A stretch of DNA of 32,721 bases from Plantago elongata (GCA_036897095.1 JAYMSP010001393.1:1-32721); one strand, 5' to 3'; counted from the first letter of the stretch, positions 9,484 to 20,990 are shown. Made by a program: numbers and translations. Notes: generated by a model not told the origin, from the letters alone.

Positions 9484-10081
9484 TAAACATAAATACCCAG
9501 TGCTGCCAACTTTCCTTTGCAAACTAAGCCGTGAAATCCTCCAAACCGATTTTTGCCTATATATGTCGAAGCTAAATTGTTTGTCATACATATACTTTAT
9601 CATGATCATCACTGCACGAAGCATAAAATGATTGTTGCACCTTGAACCTGTATTCTGGTGTCGGACCATATGGTCCATATTCTCTGGAGTTTGTTATGAA
9701 TTTCAGTGATGCTATGTCACAACCACTGTAATAGCCAGTGATCCGAGTCAAGTATTCCTTTTTCGGGCTTCCACTAAACTTCAACTGCACCAAAGCTCCA
9801 AAATTTTGTTAACCAGGCCACATTGTTTAAATATGTACTGTGTGTTTGTGTGAGTGACCCTGTGACATTAATATTTTCAGTAAAGTGAATTGGAAAGAAA
9901 ATTATTAAAATGAACTTACAGCTTCAAGATGAGATGAGACTAAGGTACCATGCCTTTTAGAAAAGAACAGAGTTCCATTAGCAGAAACATACTGGAATTG
10001 AAGCGCACATATCTGATAATCGTCATACCATATGAAGATCTGGACGATTCTAGACTTACCAACAGGTCCTATCTTGATCAT
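9484..10081 (-). pseudogene. Jacalin-related lectin copy C, frameshifted
   Basis: Exon 1 (9920-10081) encodes 54 residues: MIKIGPVGKSRIVQIFIWYD, then ALQFQYVSANGTLFFSKRHG, ending at a GTAAGT donor in phase 0. Exon 2 begins at 9784 after a GGTGCAG acceptor with LKFSGSPKKEYLTRITGYYS and EYGPYGPTPEYRF, then stops at 9584. The expected C-terminal block (IGKNRFGGFHG, then LAALGIYVY) is present just downstream but in another frame, to about 9484. A 24-bp GT...AG stretch lies between the frames but is too short to be a plant intron. A single frameshift in the last third is the simplest reading. It is more diverged than copies A and B and lies outside their duplication. A sequencing error could in principle mimic the frameshift. 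Confidence 0.75.
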
Positions 10082-10168
10082 GGTATCAATATTCGGTCAG
10101 TAGTGACTAAGGAGTTAGATATGTGACTTCTATGAAATGAGATGAACAAATATATACATATCTGTTGT

Positions 10169-10177
10169 TATTTATAG
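10169..10177 (-). promoter_or_regulatory. TATA-like box of lectin copy C
   Basis: CTATAAATA on the minus strand lies about 90 bp upstream of the copy C start codon at 10081, consistent with a plant core promoter. Confidence 0.4.
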
Positions 10178-10835
10178 AAGCTAGAGTAGAAATACCAAAA
10201 GTCTCAAAAAAAATTTAATTCCCAATTTATTGCATATATGACCGTTCAAATTCGAAGTTACAGTGTCAAGCATGAACCGATATTCAATGTTGATCATTCC
10301 CAAGGTGAATTACTTAACCATTATGATCATAACCTATCAGCTTTTTAGACTAGTGATACGCCATTCGTATGAGTCAACGCATCGAAAAAGAGTTAAAGTG
10401 TTCAACCGCTTGAATTTATTATGGATGAACTATACATTAATAAGAAAATTGAAATTCTCAAGCGTGTAAAACTCAGATCACAAAATTATATGGGCATGGG
10501 CTACTTATCATATCTCCATGCATCATCTTCAAGTCTCACTCAGGTGAAATTTACCCAAATATTTAATGTAACGACACCACTAATCAATTAAGATACAATG
10601 AAGACTTCACCTTAAGATTCATTTAGAACAATCACACGCTGAATATTGTAATAGACTCCGAATTAAAATAAAAAAAGTTTGTATTAGTGTCTTTCTCAAT
10701 TCCTTCAACATCTATGAAACTTAACATAAAGTTGTAGGCCATTACATTCATCCTCTCTCAAACTGAACTGTCTTCGCCACACCTTGATTCAGACCTATCA
10801 TCCACCCTTTGTGAGTTTTGAGTTAATTGCGTTCT
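10178..10835. other. Intergenic sequence upstream of lectin C, ending at the solo-LTR target site
   Basis: I see no coding homology, RNA gene or repeat. The last five bases (10831-10835, GTTCT) are the left target-site duplication of the LTR. Confidence 0.5.
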
Positions 10836-11303
10836 TGTAGCGCCCCAGATCTGGTCCAGACGTCAAGGATAATGCCGAACTCCCAAATACACATTATATC
10901 AAATCGTATAATTATTACACACTCCAATTGAAATTTTACAAATCAACAGTCACTACACACGTCTAAAGATCAGCAGCGGAGTATCCAGTCCTAGTGTCAA
11001 CCTGTCTGTCTATCTACCCCGATCTCACTTCGTGCTCAAAATCTGGGAAAGCAGAATTATTGAAACAAGGAGAGTGTCAGTCACATGGACTCAGTGAGGA
11101 TAATCAAGCATGCATGATATGTGTATGAATGCAACAGTACAGCAAACCAACACAATACGCGGGTTGGCACTTTTAAAGTAGGGAGATCGGTAACAGTTAG
11201 TCAGTAATCATAGCACATGAAAAGTGTCAGATTTGCAGTACTAAACAGTAACTGTCTTGGGCTAGACCATACTGATCAGGTATTGGTCAAATAACCCGAT
11301 AGA

Positions 11304-11412
11304 GTGGAGGAGTGACATTGATGGACACGAACCCATCGCAACCCGAATTCATAACAGTGGAGGAGTGACCTCAGGTGTTGCATTGATGGACATGAACCCA
11401 TCGCAACCCGGA
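11304..11412. repeat. Minisatellite inside the solo LTR (two units)
   Basis: Two tandem units begin gtggaggagtgac and end cccatcgcaaccc, with attgatggaca.gaa between. The first unit (11304-11356) is 53 bp. The second is longer because of an inserted ctcaggtgttgc segment. The related LTR near 29.4 kb lacks this array but has a different one at the comparable place. Confidence 0.75.
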
Positions 11413-12968
11413 TATATATATATATAAGTGTGTGGTTGATTTTTGAAAACAGTTTTCGTGCAATGCAGTGCATGAGGATCAGTAAACATGATCAGTATCA
11501 GTATCAGTAAACAGGATCAGTAATCGGGATTAATACAACGGACTCAGGGTGCAGCATAAATCAGTATATGGAATATTACATATCACGTCAATATAGGTTG
11601 GGTATCCTAAGTACAGGTCGTCTACATTGTTACAGTTAGTAATCTAAGTTGGTAAGCGAGTCAGAGTCGGTCGGTCGTCGTTGAGTAGTCGCAGTCAGGG
11701 TTAGACAGTCAGGCAGGCAAGCATATAGACAGGAACATGTACAGAAATTGAAAAGCGGTGAAGGAAATAAGGAACGGAATCAACTTTCTCAGGGCCGGAT
11801 GCCGAAAGCTCGTAATCAATCACCTTGGATATCTAGACAGTTAAGCGGCTTTGTACTTCCTGATAAACAAACGAGCAATACTACTCAATTCCAATGCTAA
11901 AATGATTAAAAAGACTCTCGACACTTTTCTTAAATCCGTTTAACTGACGACGTCTAAGTAGATTATTTTATAAAGTCCTATGACGTACGAACAACCTAAT
12001 TTACTATCCGAGTTTTATAATGATTACTAAATATACGATACTTTACTTAATTAATTAATTAATTGACGTTCAATTAATCGACAAACTTAATAGTTTCCTA
12101 AAATTACTTATTTCTTTTGAAATCCGTTAATTCGACCTATCATTTTGTTTTATTTTCTAAAATTACATCCGGCATATTATTCCTAACAGATAAATTAAGA
12201 CAACAGACGACAAGTCTGTCTCAGTATAATTTTCCAACCTATATCCGGTACATGACCCCTAACAAATAATTTCAGACAACAGACAAGTCTGTCTCCGTAT
12301 AATTCCAACCTATAACAGTACTAACCAGTAAATGTCTCAACAGTGCAATATCACTAACAGTATTATTATATTCCCATTCACTAGTCGACGGCCAGTCGAC
12401 GTCTACCCACAATCCAACAGTATACAATCTAATTCAACTCAACACAGTCCGCAGCCTGCGGCAATCATTCTACAGTCGACGCTATATCCAACTACAATTA
12501 TGCTCTATACAGAATTTTGTATCACCGGCTATTCAAATAATTTAATAGGCTAACAGTATAATTTAAATTCCCCAATCTACGATGATAATTACCGGTAATA
12601 AACAATAATTAACGATAACTAACGATAATAAACGATAATAACGGGAAAATAAACGCATCACTAACCGAGCAAGGGTCGCGCGCGAAGCAGGGTGACGAAG
12701 TCGAGGCGGGATTGACGGTGCGGCACAACTGCGAGGAATTATTAATTAATTTTTCGTTCGGTATACGAATAAAATCGAAATACGATCGAGATATTTACCA
12801 GAATTTTCGGTCGAGCAAACGACTCAATTCCGAATAGTCGGCAGTATGGTGGTGTGGTCGGAGTAGGGTGGTACAGTGGCGGCTGGAGGTGGAAATTGAG
12901 AGAAACGGAGGAGAAATGGGCAGGAGACGATGAAGAGATGATGTGAAGAAACAGAAGCAGGGATCGGC

Positions 12969-12978
12969 TTTATATAGG
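12969..12978 (-). promoter_or_regulatory. LTR TATA box
   Basis: CCTATATAAA on the minus strand lies at the edge of the GC-rich U3. The related LTR has CTATATATACC at 32102-32112 in the equivalent context, followed in both by a pyrimidine-rich leader. This gives the transcriptional orientation of the LTR family. Confidence 0.6.
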
Positions 12979-13784
12979 CGCAATGGTCGGTGGGTCGAGG
13001 CGGTGGAGGAGCCGGCCGGTGTCGGGGAGCCGCCGTGTGGCCGGCCAGGTGGCTCACGCCGCCTTACGTGGCTCCCTAGCTCCTCGCGAGCCACGTTTCA
13101 TCAGCCGCAATTCCACTATCCTCCCACGCGTATGGGGCCCGGTCGGCGCCGCCTTGGCACGGGGTGGCTGAATTGGGCGGCTGGAGAGGCGGCTTGTCGG
13201 CGGGGCACGAGGGCCGGTCGGTTTGGCACGGTAATCGGTAGCAACAGGCGCGGCTTGAGGCCGATTTGGGTGCGGCTTGGCACAGGCGCGGAGGAAACAG
13301 GCACGGCACAGGTGCGGCTGGCACGGTGGGTCGACATTTACAGTAGCTTGGCATGGTGAACAGACGGTTTAATCGAGTTGGGGAAGAAGAAGGAGCCCGA
13401 AATGACTAATATGCCCCTTGCTTAAAAGAAAAGAGAGGAAGGAGCCAAGGGTAATTCGGTACTTTTGCTATTATATATAATTGGCTCCTTCTGGCTTCCA
13501 AACGACTCGCAAATAAAATTCGAAAAAATATGAAATCGACTCTCGGGCACTTTTTGAGTCGACCTCGAGCCATAGAAAAATTAAAATAAATAGTTTTTAT
13601 TTTATTATTTTTATTATTATTTTATTAATATAATACCAATTCTTACTTTAACGTCGAATCTGCTCGGCGTTAAAATTCTAAATTCAACTTAATGCACTTA
13701 CGTAATATTTTTGCTCGTGCAAAATAATAAAATTAATATTAAATTAATTTTTCAGATACACGAGGAATTTTCACGGACCTTACA

Positions 13785-14457
13785 GTTCTGATCTTATTTG
13801 TAACAACTCAATCATTAATCGATCAAGCCTCGATTTCGGTCTCGATATAATCTCCTATTAAGAGGTCCAGTTTCTTATAGTGATATTTAATTTCTCTTTT
13901 ACTTGTGTGGTCATATATGCAAGTCCATATGATTAGCTTCCTATCACATTCCATCTCTGGCTATAAAAAGTTTGCAGTGTATCTAATTTGCGGATTCTAT
14001 AGTTAAAATATTTGTCAGGGGTGCTGGTATTTACACGATCAGTTAAACATCTAAAATGGAAAGCGCTAACAAATACAGTTTTAATGACACTAATCTTTAA
14101 ACATATAGTTAGCATTGATTAGGAAACAAAACAATGACAAGGTTGAAAAAATGAATATGAATGGTGAAGTGAGTGTCAACGAAAGTCAAGGATGACTACA
14201 AGAGAAAAGGGTTCATTATAAGCCAATAAAATCCCATGTTTAACGCCCTTTCACTTTTGTCATAATATAAACATGTTATCAAAGGACTTTCATCAATGAA
14301 GCCTCAACATTAAAATATAGGATCTACCTGCGTCTGTGAGGTTCTTGGCATTGGCTTCATGGTTTAGCCCTAAGCTATTTAGCCTCTGCATTCATCAAAC
14401 TCTTCCAGATTCATACATAACATTACCCGCCCGACGTGGTGTGGTTGGAAACTAGCA
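13785..14457. other. Target-site duplication and upstream region of the pectate lyase gene
   Basis: Bases 13785-13789 (GTTCT) are the right target duplication of the solo LTR. The rest is the presumed promoter and 5' leader of the pectate lyase gene. It has AT-rich TATA-like candidates (cataatataaac near 14262 and aaaatatagg near 14310), neither of them decisive. No other gene is seen. Confidence 0.5.
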
Positions 14458-16473
14458 ATGCTGGCTTCTTCCGTGAACTTTTTTCTTATCTTCTTCACGT
14501 TTTCCTCATTGGTCCCGGCCTTTGTAGCAGATCATGGGGATTCGGATGAGGCGTACTGGAACAGAAGAATGGCCTTGGCCAGAGAGCGCATCCTCAAGGC
14601 GTACAGGCCAGATCCTTTTGCAGTTATTCACCAAATAAACCAGAAAACCCAAGAGTATGTACATTGCATCTCATCATAAAACCTAATGTAGAAAGATTCT
14701 GAGAATTATCCATGGGTTTTTGTTTATCAAAAGACATAAACTTCTAATGTAATTGAATATGAATACTTGAGTAAGCAAAATTCACAAATTCTGCCTATAA
14801 CTAATTTAAAAATAGTTTGAGTGACGTTGAGAAAAACATCAATGCCAAAATTGCTATAAAATTTAACAATTGATAAATGCATTTTTTTTGTTTATGATAA
14901 ACACCAACAAATTATGCATTTTTTAAAAATTTTAAAAATCTAGACCGTCTGTAGGAGACTATGTCAACAAAATAATGCATAAAAATAAATAAAAATTCGT
15001 ACCAATTAACAGACTATGTACATTGTTTATCATTTTCAATAGACCTTTATAATGTAGGGCTCTTGAGCATCACATGAACGAAACAGCTCCATCAACCATG
15101 ACAAACCGAAGAAACTTGCGGAGGAGATACACAGGCCCATGTATGGCTACCAACCCCATCGACAGGTGTTGGAGGTGCGATGCAACTTGGGCGAAAAAAC
15201 GTAAGAAATACGCAGATTGCGCCCAAGGATTTGGCATAAGGGCTGTAGGTGGCAGGAACGGTCCAGTCTATGTGGTAACAGATCCTTCAGACAATGACAT
15301 GGTGAACCCGAAGCCAGGGACCTTGCGTCATGCTGTGACCCAGGATGGTCCTTTGTGGATCGTATTCAAACGGAGCATGGTTATCAGGTTAAACCTTGAA
15401 TTGATTGTGTCAAGTCACAAAACCATAGACGGGCGTGGGAGAGTGATACACATCACTGGAGGAGCTGGTATTACCCTCCAAGGCGTACAGAACATCATCC
15501 TTACAAACCTCAAGATTTACAATATACACAAGTCCCCCGGTGGTATGATCAGGGATTCCGCGACCCACTTTGGGTTTAGGACCGAACACGATGGTGATGC
15601 TATAAGCATTTTCGGCTCACATGATATTTGGATTGATCATCTTTCTATGTTCGGAGCATATGATGGCCTAATTGATGCTGTTATGGGTTCAACTGCCATC
15701 ACAATATCCAACTGTCACTTTGTCCGCCACGACAAGGTACGCAGATGTCTCAATGATATTCACAATCTAGCTCTATATTTTAAATGAACCAGTTGGCTCA
15801 ATATTCACATTTTGCCACCTTTCTGTACTTTATCTCTTACGTTTTCACCTAAAATTACGCGGATGGAGTAGTATCATTTGGCCACATTGTTTTAGCACTT
15901 ACTAAACTAAATAAATGTACATACACCCTTTAGCCGTTTCAAAAAAAAAAAACTAAACGTACATAGCTTACTTCAGGGTACTTACTTGGTCATATAATGC
16001 AGGTCTTGTTGTTTGGGGGAAGAGATGAAGACGAAATAGACAGTAAGATGCAGATCACCCTTGCATACAATCACTTTGGCAGGTTCCTGGTTCAGAGGAT
16101 GCCGAGGTGCAGAAGGGGATTCTTCCATTTGGTGAACAATGACTACACTCACTGGCTCATGTATGCCATTGGCGGTAGCCACAATGCAACCATCATTAGT
16201 CAAGGGAACCGATACATCGCACCTAATGCCATTGACAAGAAACAGATTACTCATAGGGTATTAGGCACATCAAACAACGAGTGGATGAAATGGACTTGGG
16301 TATCAGATCGAGACCAAATGAGGAACGGAGCAGTTTTTGTCCCTTCAGGAGATCCAAATGGGGCCAGAACATTTTCTGCTCTGACGAGGATAAGAGCAGT
16401 ACCAGGAAGAAAAGTCCATACTCTAACCAAATTCAGTGGGCACATTACTTGCAAGAGGGGTGAACCATGCTAG
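14458..16473 (+). CDS. Pectate lyase, LAT59/At59-like (polysaccharide lyase family 1), three exons
   Basis: Pectate lyase cleaves de-esterified homogalacturonan by calcium-dependent beta-elimination in the cell wall; the LAT59 clade is pollen-associated. Exons are 14458-14654 (donor GTATGT), 15058-15736 (donor GTACGC) and 16003-16473, joining in frame to 448 residues. A signal peptide of about 24 residues ([16 protein letters not shown], ending near AFVA) is followed by the N-terminal [20 protein letters not shown] module and [10 protein letters not shown]. Catalytic-domain blocks are [33 protein letters not shown] (about 244), WIDHLSM (257), [17 protein letters not shown] with acidic calcium ligands (about 268 and 272), and QRMPRCRRG containing the RxPxxR motif (324-329). 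The C-terminus ends CKRGEPC. All expected catalytic residues are present. The loops FGAYDG and [16 protein letters not shown] differ from the usual SNC.DG and NDVMLFGASDSY, so this is a diverged paralogue. Family assignment is certain; pollen expression is inference. Confidence 0.92.
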
Positions 16474-18966
16474 TTATTCAAACGCCATCGTACGTAGTTT
16501 GTAACAGTTTGTATATACGTACCCGAGTTTGTAACAGTCTGCATAGGCCATCTAACACAAGTTTTTTCCAAAATACACTATTATATTCTACAAGAAAAAC
16601 TTGGAAGTGTCTACATACGTTTCTGGTGAAGTATCAGACAAAATTTTCCGGTTCCAAGCATATTCGTCGTTATATTACATTTGCAATAGGAGAGGAAGGG
16701 GAAAGTAATCAAAACATATTTGTTCTATATATGTAACAAAACCTAATAAGAATATTAATGAGCTTACTTGGTACATGTTGGGCGCTAAACCACCAGTACA
16801 CTATTGAAGGGTTAATTCTTGAAAAATAACTGATTTTTCTAAATATTAGAAAATACCATATACCATCAAGACAAAGTGTTTAGCATGCTCACACTAGTCT
16901 AATCTAATGTGCTCTTTCCTTATTGTATAGGAAAATCAAGCATTTTACTAGACTTTCTCCTTCGAGATAGTTATATGATGTTAAAGAAGGCCAGGCAGCT
17001 GAATATATATGTCCTACAGATAGTGCAAGAATTTCACAAATCACACATAATATTAATATTTGTCATTGATGGCCATAGCGCATTTCTATTGCTTTGAAGC
17101 TGCAGTCAGCGTCTTTTCCATATATAACAATTTTGGGAATTCATATAATCTTATCGAAATTCAGCATATATAATGTAAAGTTGTAAACTGAAAAGGAATC
17201 TTCCTATAAGCATTGGCGACAGCAGTTGTCTCGAAGATCGTCACGGGAGACCAAAATTGTAGTCCGGCTGTCCGGCACTTCAGCTAAGCTTTCCTTTCGT
17301 TTCAGTTGCAACTGGCTAGAGAAAGAATCTAATGGTGAGGGAATACAGAAGTTTAAATAAGTTAAGTGAGGGTAATATATAGCTTGTTCAATTGCAATAA
17401 TAATAAAGTTACGAATGGTTTTTTACATGTTCATGAAGATAATAACATTAACAACATCTAAATTTTATGTAACCAAGTACAAAAGCTTTTTGAGATTAGA
17501 ATTTCAAACGCATGTCAAATTCATTCAATTTTTTCCAGCCAAACCAAATGTTATTGGTTGCACTTAGGTTCTACTCTCTATTACGCCCATTCTTGCAATT
17601 GGGTTCGTTTTAGTCCGAGTAAGAAGCCAACCAAACATCTCACAATCTGATACCATACCCCTGATAAATCTACTAGTTGCATAGGGTTTTAGTAAAATGA
17701 AAGAAAACGAAAACATAGGAATAGCGTATGCAATTGAGAATCTGGAATAGAGAAAGTTAGTAGCAGTAGAACTGTAAGTATCTCTTGCTTGCCTTTGCTA
17801 ATTGGCTTATCGAGCACGCTCTGTTATTGCTTGAATTTCCCAACTCCAGTCATATCAGAATTACTCAGCTTCAAACAATTCCCATTTCCCAAGTTTCAAT
17901 TTTTTCTCTCAGTGATGAATTAAAAGAAAGTAAGAAAGAAATTGAGTGTTGTTTTCTACAGCAGCTTCCTTTTGGCGCATATTGTGATTTTTGGTGGCAT
18001 TATTTTCAGCTGATAATTCATGTTTTCAGAGATTATAGTCACTCAAAGTATATTCCTACTGTAAAATTCACATGTAATGTTATATTGTATACGGATCACA
18101 TATTCTTCATGATTGAACAGTATATTAGGAGAGACTCGTAATCAAATAAATCCTAATTCATAAATTAATTGTGAAATCGATTTGTGAAAAGTTTAAAAAC
18201 TACGTATTTCATATTTAATATATTACATATCTAATTCCTCAAAATGAATTATTTATCTCTTTACAATTTGTATAATGAACTATTAAATTACTTTACACTA
18301 TAAATTTTAAGAATTGATTTTAATATTCGTCTTATTAGTCAATTTTAACGTAACTGTTATTTTTAATCGTAGTTTTTATAAATTTCCTAACCATATAGTC
18401 TTTAAGTTTGCATTGCCGGAGTGAGGAAGTGAACACGTTTTCAACTTCCTTTACCCTACTACGCGTGAAGGATTATTAATATTAGTCTATTACTAGTTAC
18501 CCTCGACATACAGATACACATGTATAATTATTATTCATTTACTTTTAAATTCATACTTTAAAAAAATATATACGTCATTTTAATTATATGTATGCGTACA
18601 TGAAGTTCTCTAATAATATATAATAAAAATTATAAAAATCACAAATTTCACTATAAAATTTTTATATGTATTAAATTCCTATTAGTCGTATATATAATGT
18701 ATAAACATTAAATTAAAATTTTAAATATAATTTAATATGGCCTAGAATTGAGGAAGCGAGAAACCAATACTTTCTAGAACTAATAATTACTTATAACTTT
18801 TTTATTAGTATTAAAATAATAGATAATGATACTTTTTTATTTTCAGGTCGACTTCGTACTGACCTACATATAAATTTTTATTAGATGATCATCTGGTACG
18901 ATCTCATAAATTATGCTATATTATTTGTATTTTAATATAAATTATAAATCTTTTATTATACCTCTA
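16474..18966. other. Intergenic region downstream of the pectate lyase gene
   Basis: Probable pectate lyase 3' UTR is followed by AT-rich DNA. No open frame here has recognisable homology. The longest, at 17785-18141, lacks an ATG start (it opens at TTG). A stretch near 17620-17680 (gaagccaaccaaacatctca, then caatctgataccata) recalls MITE or LTR/primer-site sequence, but I could not find matching termini. Confidence 0.5.
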
Positions 18967-19004
18967 TCAAAACTCGATTGAATTCATAAATATAATTATT
19001 TTAG

Positions 19005-19337
19005 TTGCAATTATTCTTTCACTCTTCCAACCCCAGTTCACGTCTTCTCTTCCTCGTCGATGTCGCGGCCCGTGACCACTGCAGTGACTCTCCATCCACA
19101 TCTCTACCCAATCGACCAACACTTTGTTCCAATTCACCGTACATGAACCTTGGTCTTTTTCCCAATCGAACATCAAGAATTGATTCGTTTCCATCATCTT
19201 CTGATAACGTTTGTGGTCAAGGAATGGAATTCCTTTATTTTACTGCTCTGCCTCTCTCTTACCTCTGGGCTCTGGTTATTTGCTACATCCAACTAGAATC
19301 TCTTTGGAAAAGAGAAGAAAAAGGCCAAGCCACTTAG
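19005..19337 (+). other. Unidentified open frame in a less AT-rich island
   Basis: This 110-codon frame opens with a non-ATG codon. It reads Ser/Pro-rich sequence with CSNSPYMNLGLFPN and a hydrophobic segment (FLYFTALPLSYLWALVICYI). The stretch 19015-19330 is visibly richer in C and G than its flanks, and long frames are open on both strands. It could be a captured gene fragment, an exon of an unrecognised gene, or chance. I recognise no family and do not assign a product. Confidence 0.2.
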
Positions 19338-19609
19338 AATATTTGTTTTCCGAAACTGGTGTATTGGTGTTGCTTCTGCAAATATCTTCATCAGATACCA
19401 TAATTTCTTGCTTGAGCCGTTTGATGACTTTTCTTCTTCTTCTTTACGAAGCTAGGTGCAATTTCAATGAATTTCGAGAAACTATTCAAACTTCTGGCAC
19501 GATTTTGTGGAATATTGCGATTAATTGGTATAGAGAATTAGGGTTCTTCATCTTGAGAATCATGCAAATATGCCGATCGACTCGAGTGTTAGGATCCATA
19601 AAAGTTTAA

Positions 19610-20503
19610 ATGACATTGATTATCTCGAGTTGGATAAATTTGCAAACTCGTTATTACCACAAGATATTTAAGTTTAATAATTATAATATATATAGTTCAT
19701 AGATAAAATTTAATCATATCATAAGGGTATTATAGTCACAATATATTTTATGAAAATTTTTAATTATTAAAATATAAATTTTAATAAGTTATTGAAAAAA
19801 TCACTTCGAATTAAAATGGATGAATCAGATTGAATTTAATGACACGTGGTGATCATCTAACGAGTATTTGTATTCAGATCGGTTCGAAGCTAAACTGAAA
19901 ATAAGAAAATGTTAAATGGTGTCATACTGCATATTGGAAAGACTCATTTTGGTGGTATTACAACCAATTATGAAAAGTATTGTTAGTGACTCATATTTCA
20001 CTTCACTATCATATAGAAAATTGTTAGCGAGTCATATTTCACAATCAGATGGAAAAATCTGACAATGTGGAATTCTACATACCATCAAATGGAGAGTCAC
20101 ATTTTGGCCTAGCATATCATACGTAAAATTGAATCAAACGGGTAGGTGTATGAAATCAGTTCTCATTCCGATTCTGATGGTCAAATCTCAAATAACTAAA
20201 ATTTGTTATGATTTGAATCAAAGGGTAGTGAATGAGTTATATTTGTACTATCAGTTTTAAGTGTTTGTTCACCTAGTCACCACTCCTACCCTACTATATA
20301 CTAATAAAAATCAATTTAGACAACACATGATTATATATATAATATTTTAAACATCATTATTAAAATATTTTATATGATCTTTTATGTATGTTTATATTAC
20401 TAATATTCTCAGTAAATCTTTAATATTTTTTTATAATCGTAATGTTTGTCCGTCTCTTTTAATCTTTTTATAAGATCATTTCTCAGAAGACTTGCTAAGA
20501 CAA
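19610..20503. other. AT-rich intergenic region with short internal repeats
   Basis: No gene is seen. At about 19981-20060 a ttgttag.gactcatatttcac unit occurs twice in tandem, with a related agtcacattttgg further on. These are probably remnants of a transposon. Confidence 0.4.
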
Positions 20504-20746
20504 TATTCCTTTCGTTTTGAGTTCATTTATTTGTGTGATCGGACACAAATATAAAAAGAATATTGAATAAAGTAGAAATAATGTAATAAAGTATGAGAGT
20601 GATAAAGTAGTGGGGAAATGCATAAAAGAGTATACAAATATAGTGTATAGGGGAAGATAAATTCCACATTCAAATGGTGAAAATGTAAAGTTGAGATGGA
20701 ACTAAATAAATAAAGGTATATAAAATTGGACAGGAGATAGAGAGTA
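20504..20746. mobile_element. Stowaway-like MITE, about 243 bp, upstream of the BI-1-like gene
   Basis: TA dinucleotides bound a sequence whose left end reads TTCCTTTCGTTTTGAG. Its right end, read on the minus strand, is CTCTCTATCTCCTGTCC; both are degenerate versions of the plant Stowaway terminus. The purine-rich interior (aataaagta, gagagtgataaagtag, aaaagagtat) is typical of this MITE type. The terminal repeats are imperfect, so exact boundaries are uncertain. It ends about 245 bp before the next start codon. Confidence 0.55.
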
Positions 20747-20847
20747 AATTGCCTAGAGTATTCCATACCGATACTACGCGTTATTGGTAGACTTTATGGT
20801 GGAGTAGAATAGTGGAAATCGAACTTATCCGACCCGATAACCCTTTC

Positions 20848-20860
20848 TTTATAAAATAGA
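20848..20860 (+). promoter_or_regulatory. TATA-like box of the BI-1-like gene
   Basis: TTTATAAAATAGA lies 131-143 bp upstream of the ATG at 20991, leaving room for a 5' UTR of about 100 nt. It is the best TATA match in the interval between the MITE and the gene. Confidence 0.4.
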
Positions 20861-20990
20861 GAAAAATAATAAATATTTATATTCCTCAACCGATCAACGA
20901 AAAGTGTAGATAGATATTTGTACCAGAAACCAGATACACAATCCTAAAGTCGTCTGTACAATCGGAGATCTGGAAAATCAATCAACCACC

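Larger units (their letters stand above)
10836..13784 (-). mobile_element. Solo LTR, Ty3/Gypsy-like, 2,949 bp, TSD GTTCT
   Basis: Read on the minus strand the element starts TGTAAGGTCCGTGAAAATTC and ends ...GGGGCGCTACA, with short inverted termini (TGTA...TACA). It is flanked by identical 5-bp repeats GTTCT (10831-10835 and 13785-13789). No primer-binding site, polypurine tract or gag/pol lies between or beside the ends, so this is a solo LTR left by LTR-LTR recombination. A TATA box at 12969-12978 defines the minus orientation, giving a U3 of about 0.8 kb and an R+U5 of about 2.1 kb. The U3 is GC-rich (about 12990-13370). A related copy lies at 29371 onward: both share gacgtcaagga..aatgccga, cagggcc.gatgccgaaagc, and cgaac/aacg.ctcgc.aataaa blocks. 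Gypsy/chromovirus affiliation is inferred from length and termini; the lineage is not proven. Confidence 0.88.

Noticed and set aside
9560..9584. Tiny intron that would repair lectin copy C
   Set aside because: The GT...AG stretch is only 24 bp, far below the minimum plant intron, so a frameshift is more likely.
12795..13359. Overlapping open frames of 60-138 codons in the GC-rich part of the solo LTR
   Set aside because: They occur on both strands in several frames, as expected from GC-rich, stop-poor DNA, and show no domain.
14440..14447. TGTGGTT, a motif reported from pollen LAT promoters, near the pectate lyase
   Set aside because: It lies only about 15 bp before the ATG, within the leader, and a 7-mer is too short to support a regulatory claim.
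17620..17690. Sequence like an initiator-Met tRNA primer-binding site (TGGTATCAGA on the minus strand)
   Set aside because: No LTR end (CA) sits directly before it and no gag follows; nearby ccaaccaaac-type sequence fits a MITE equally well, so no element is called.
17785..18141. 118-codon open frame
   Set aside because: It starts at TTG, has no recognisable domain and lies in AT-rich DNA with no supporting splice or promoter structure.
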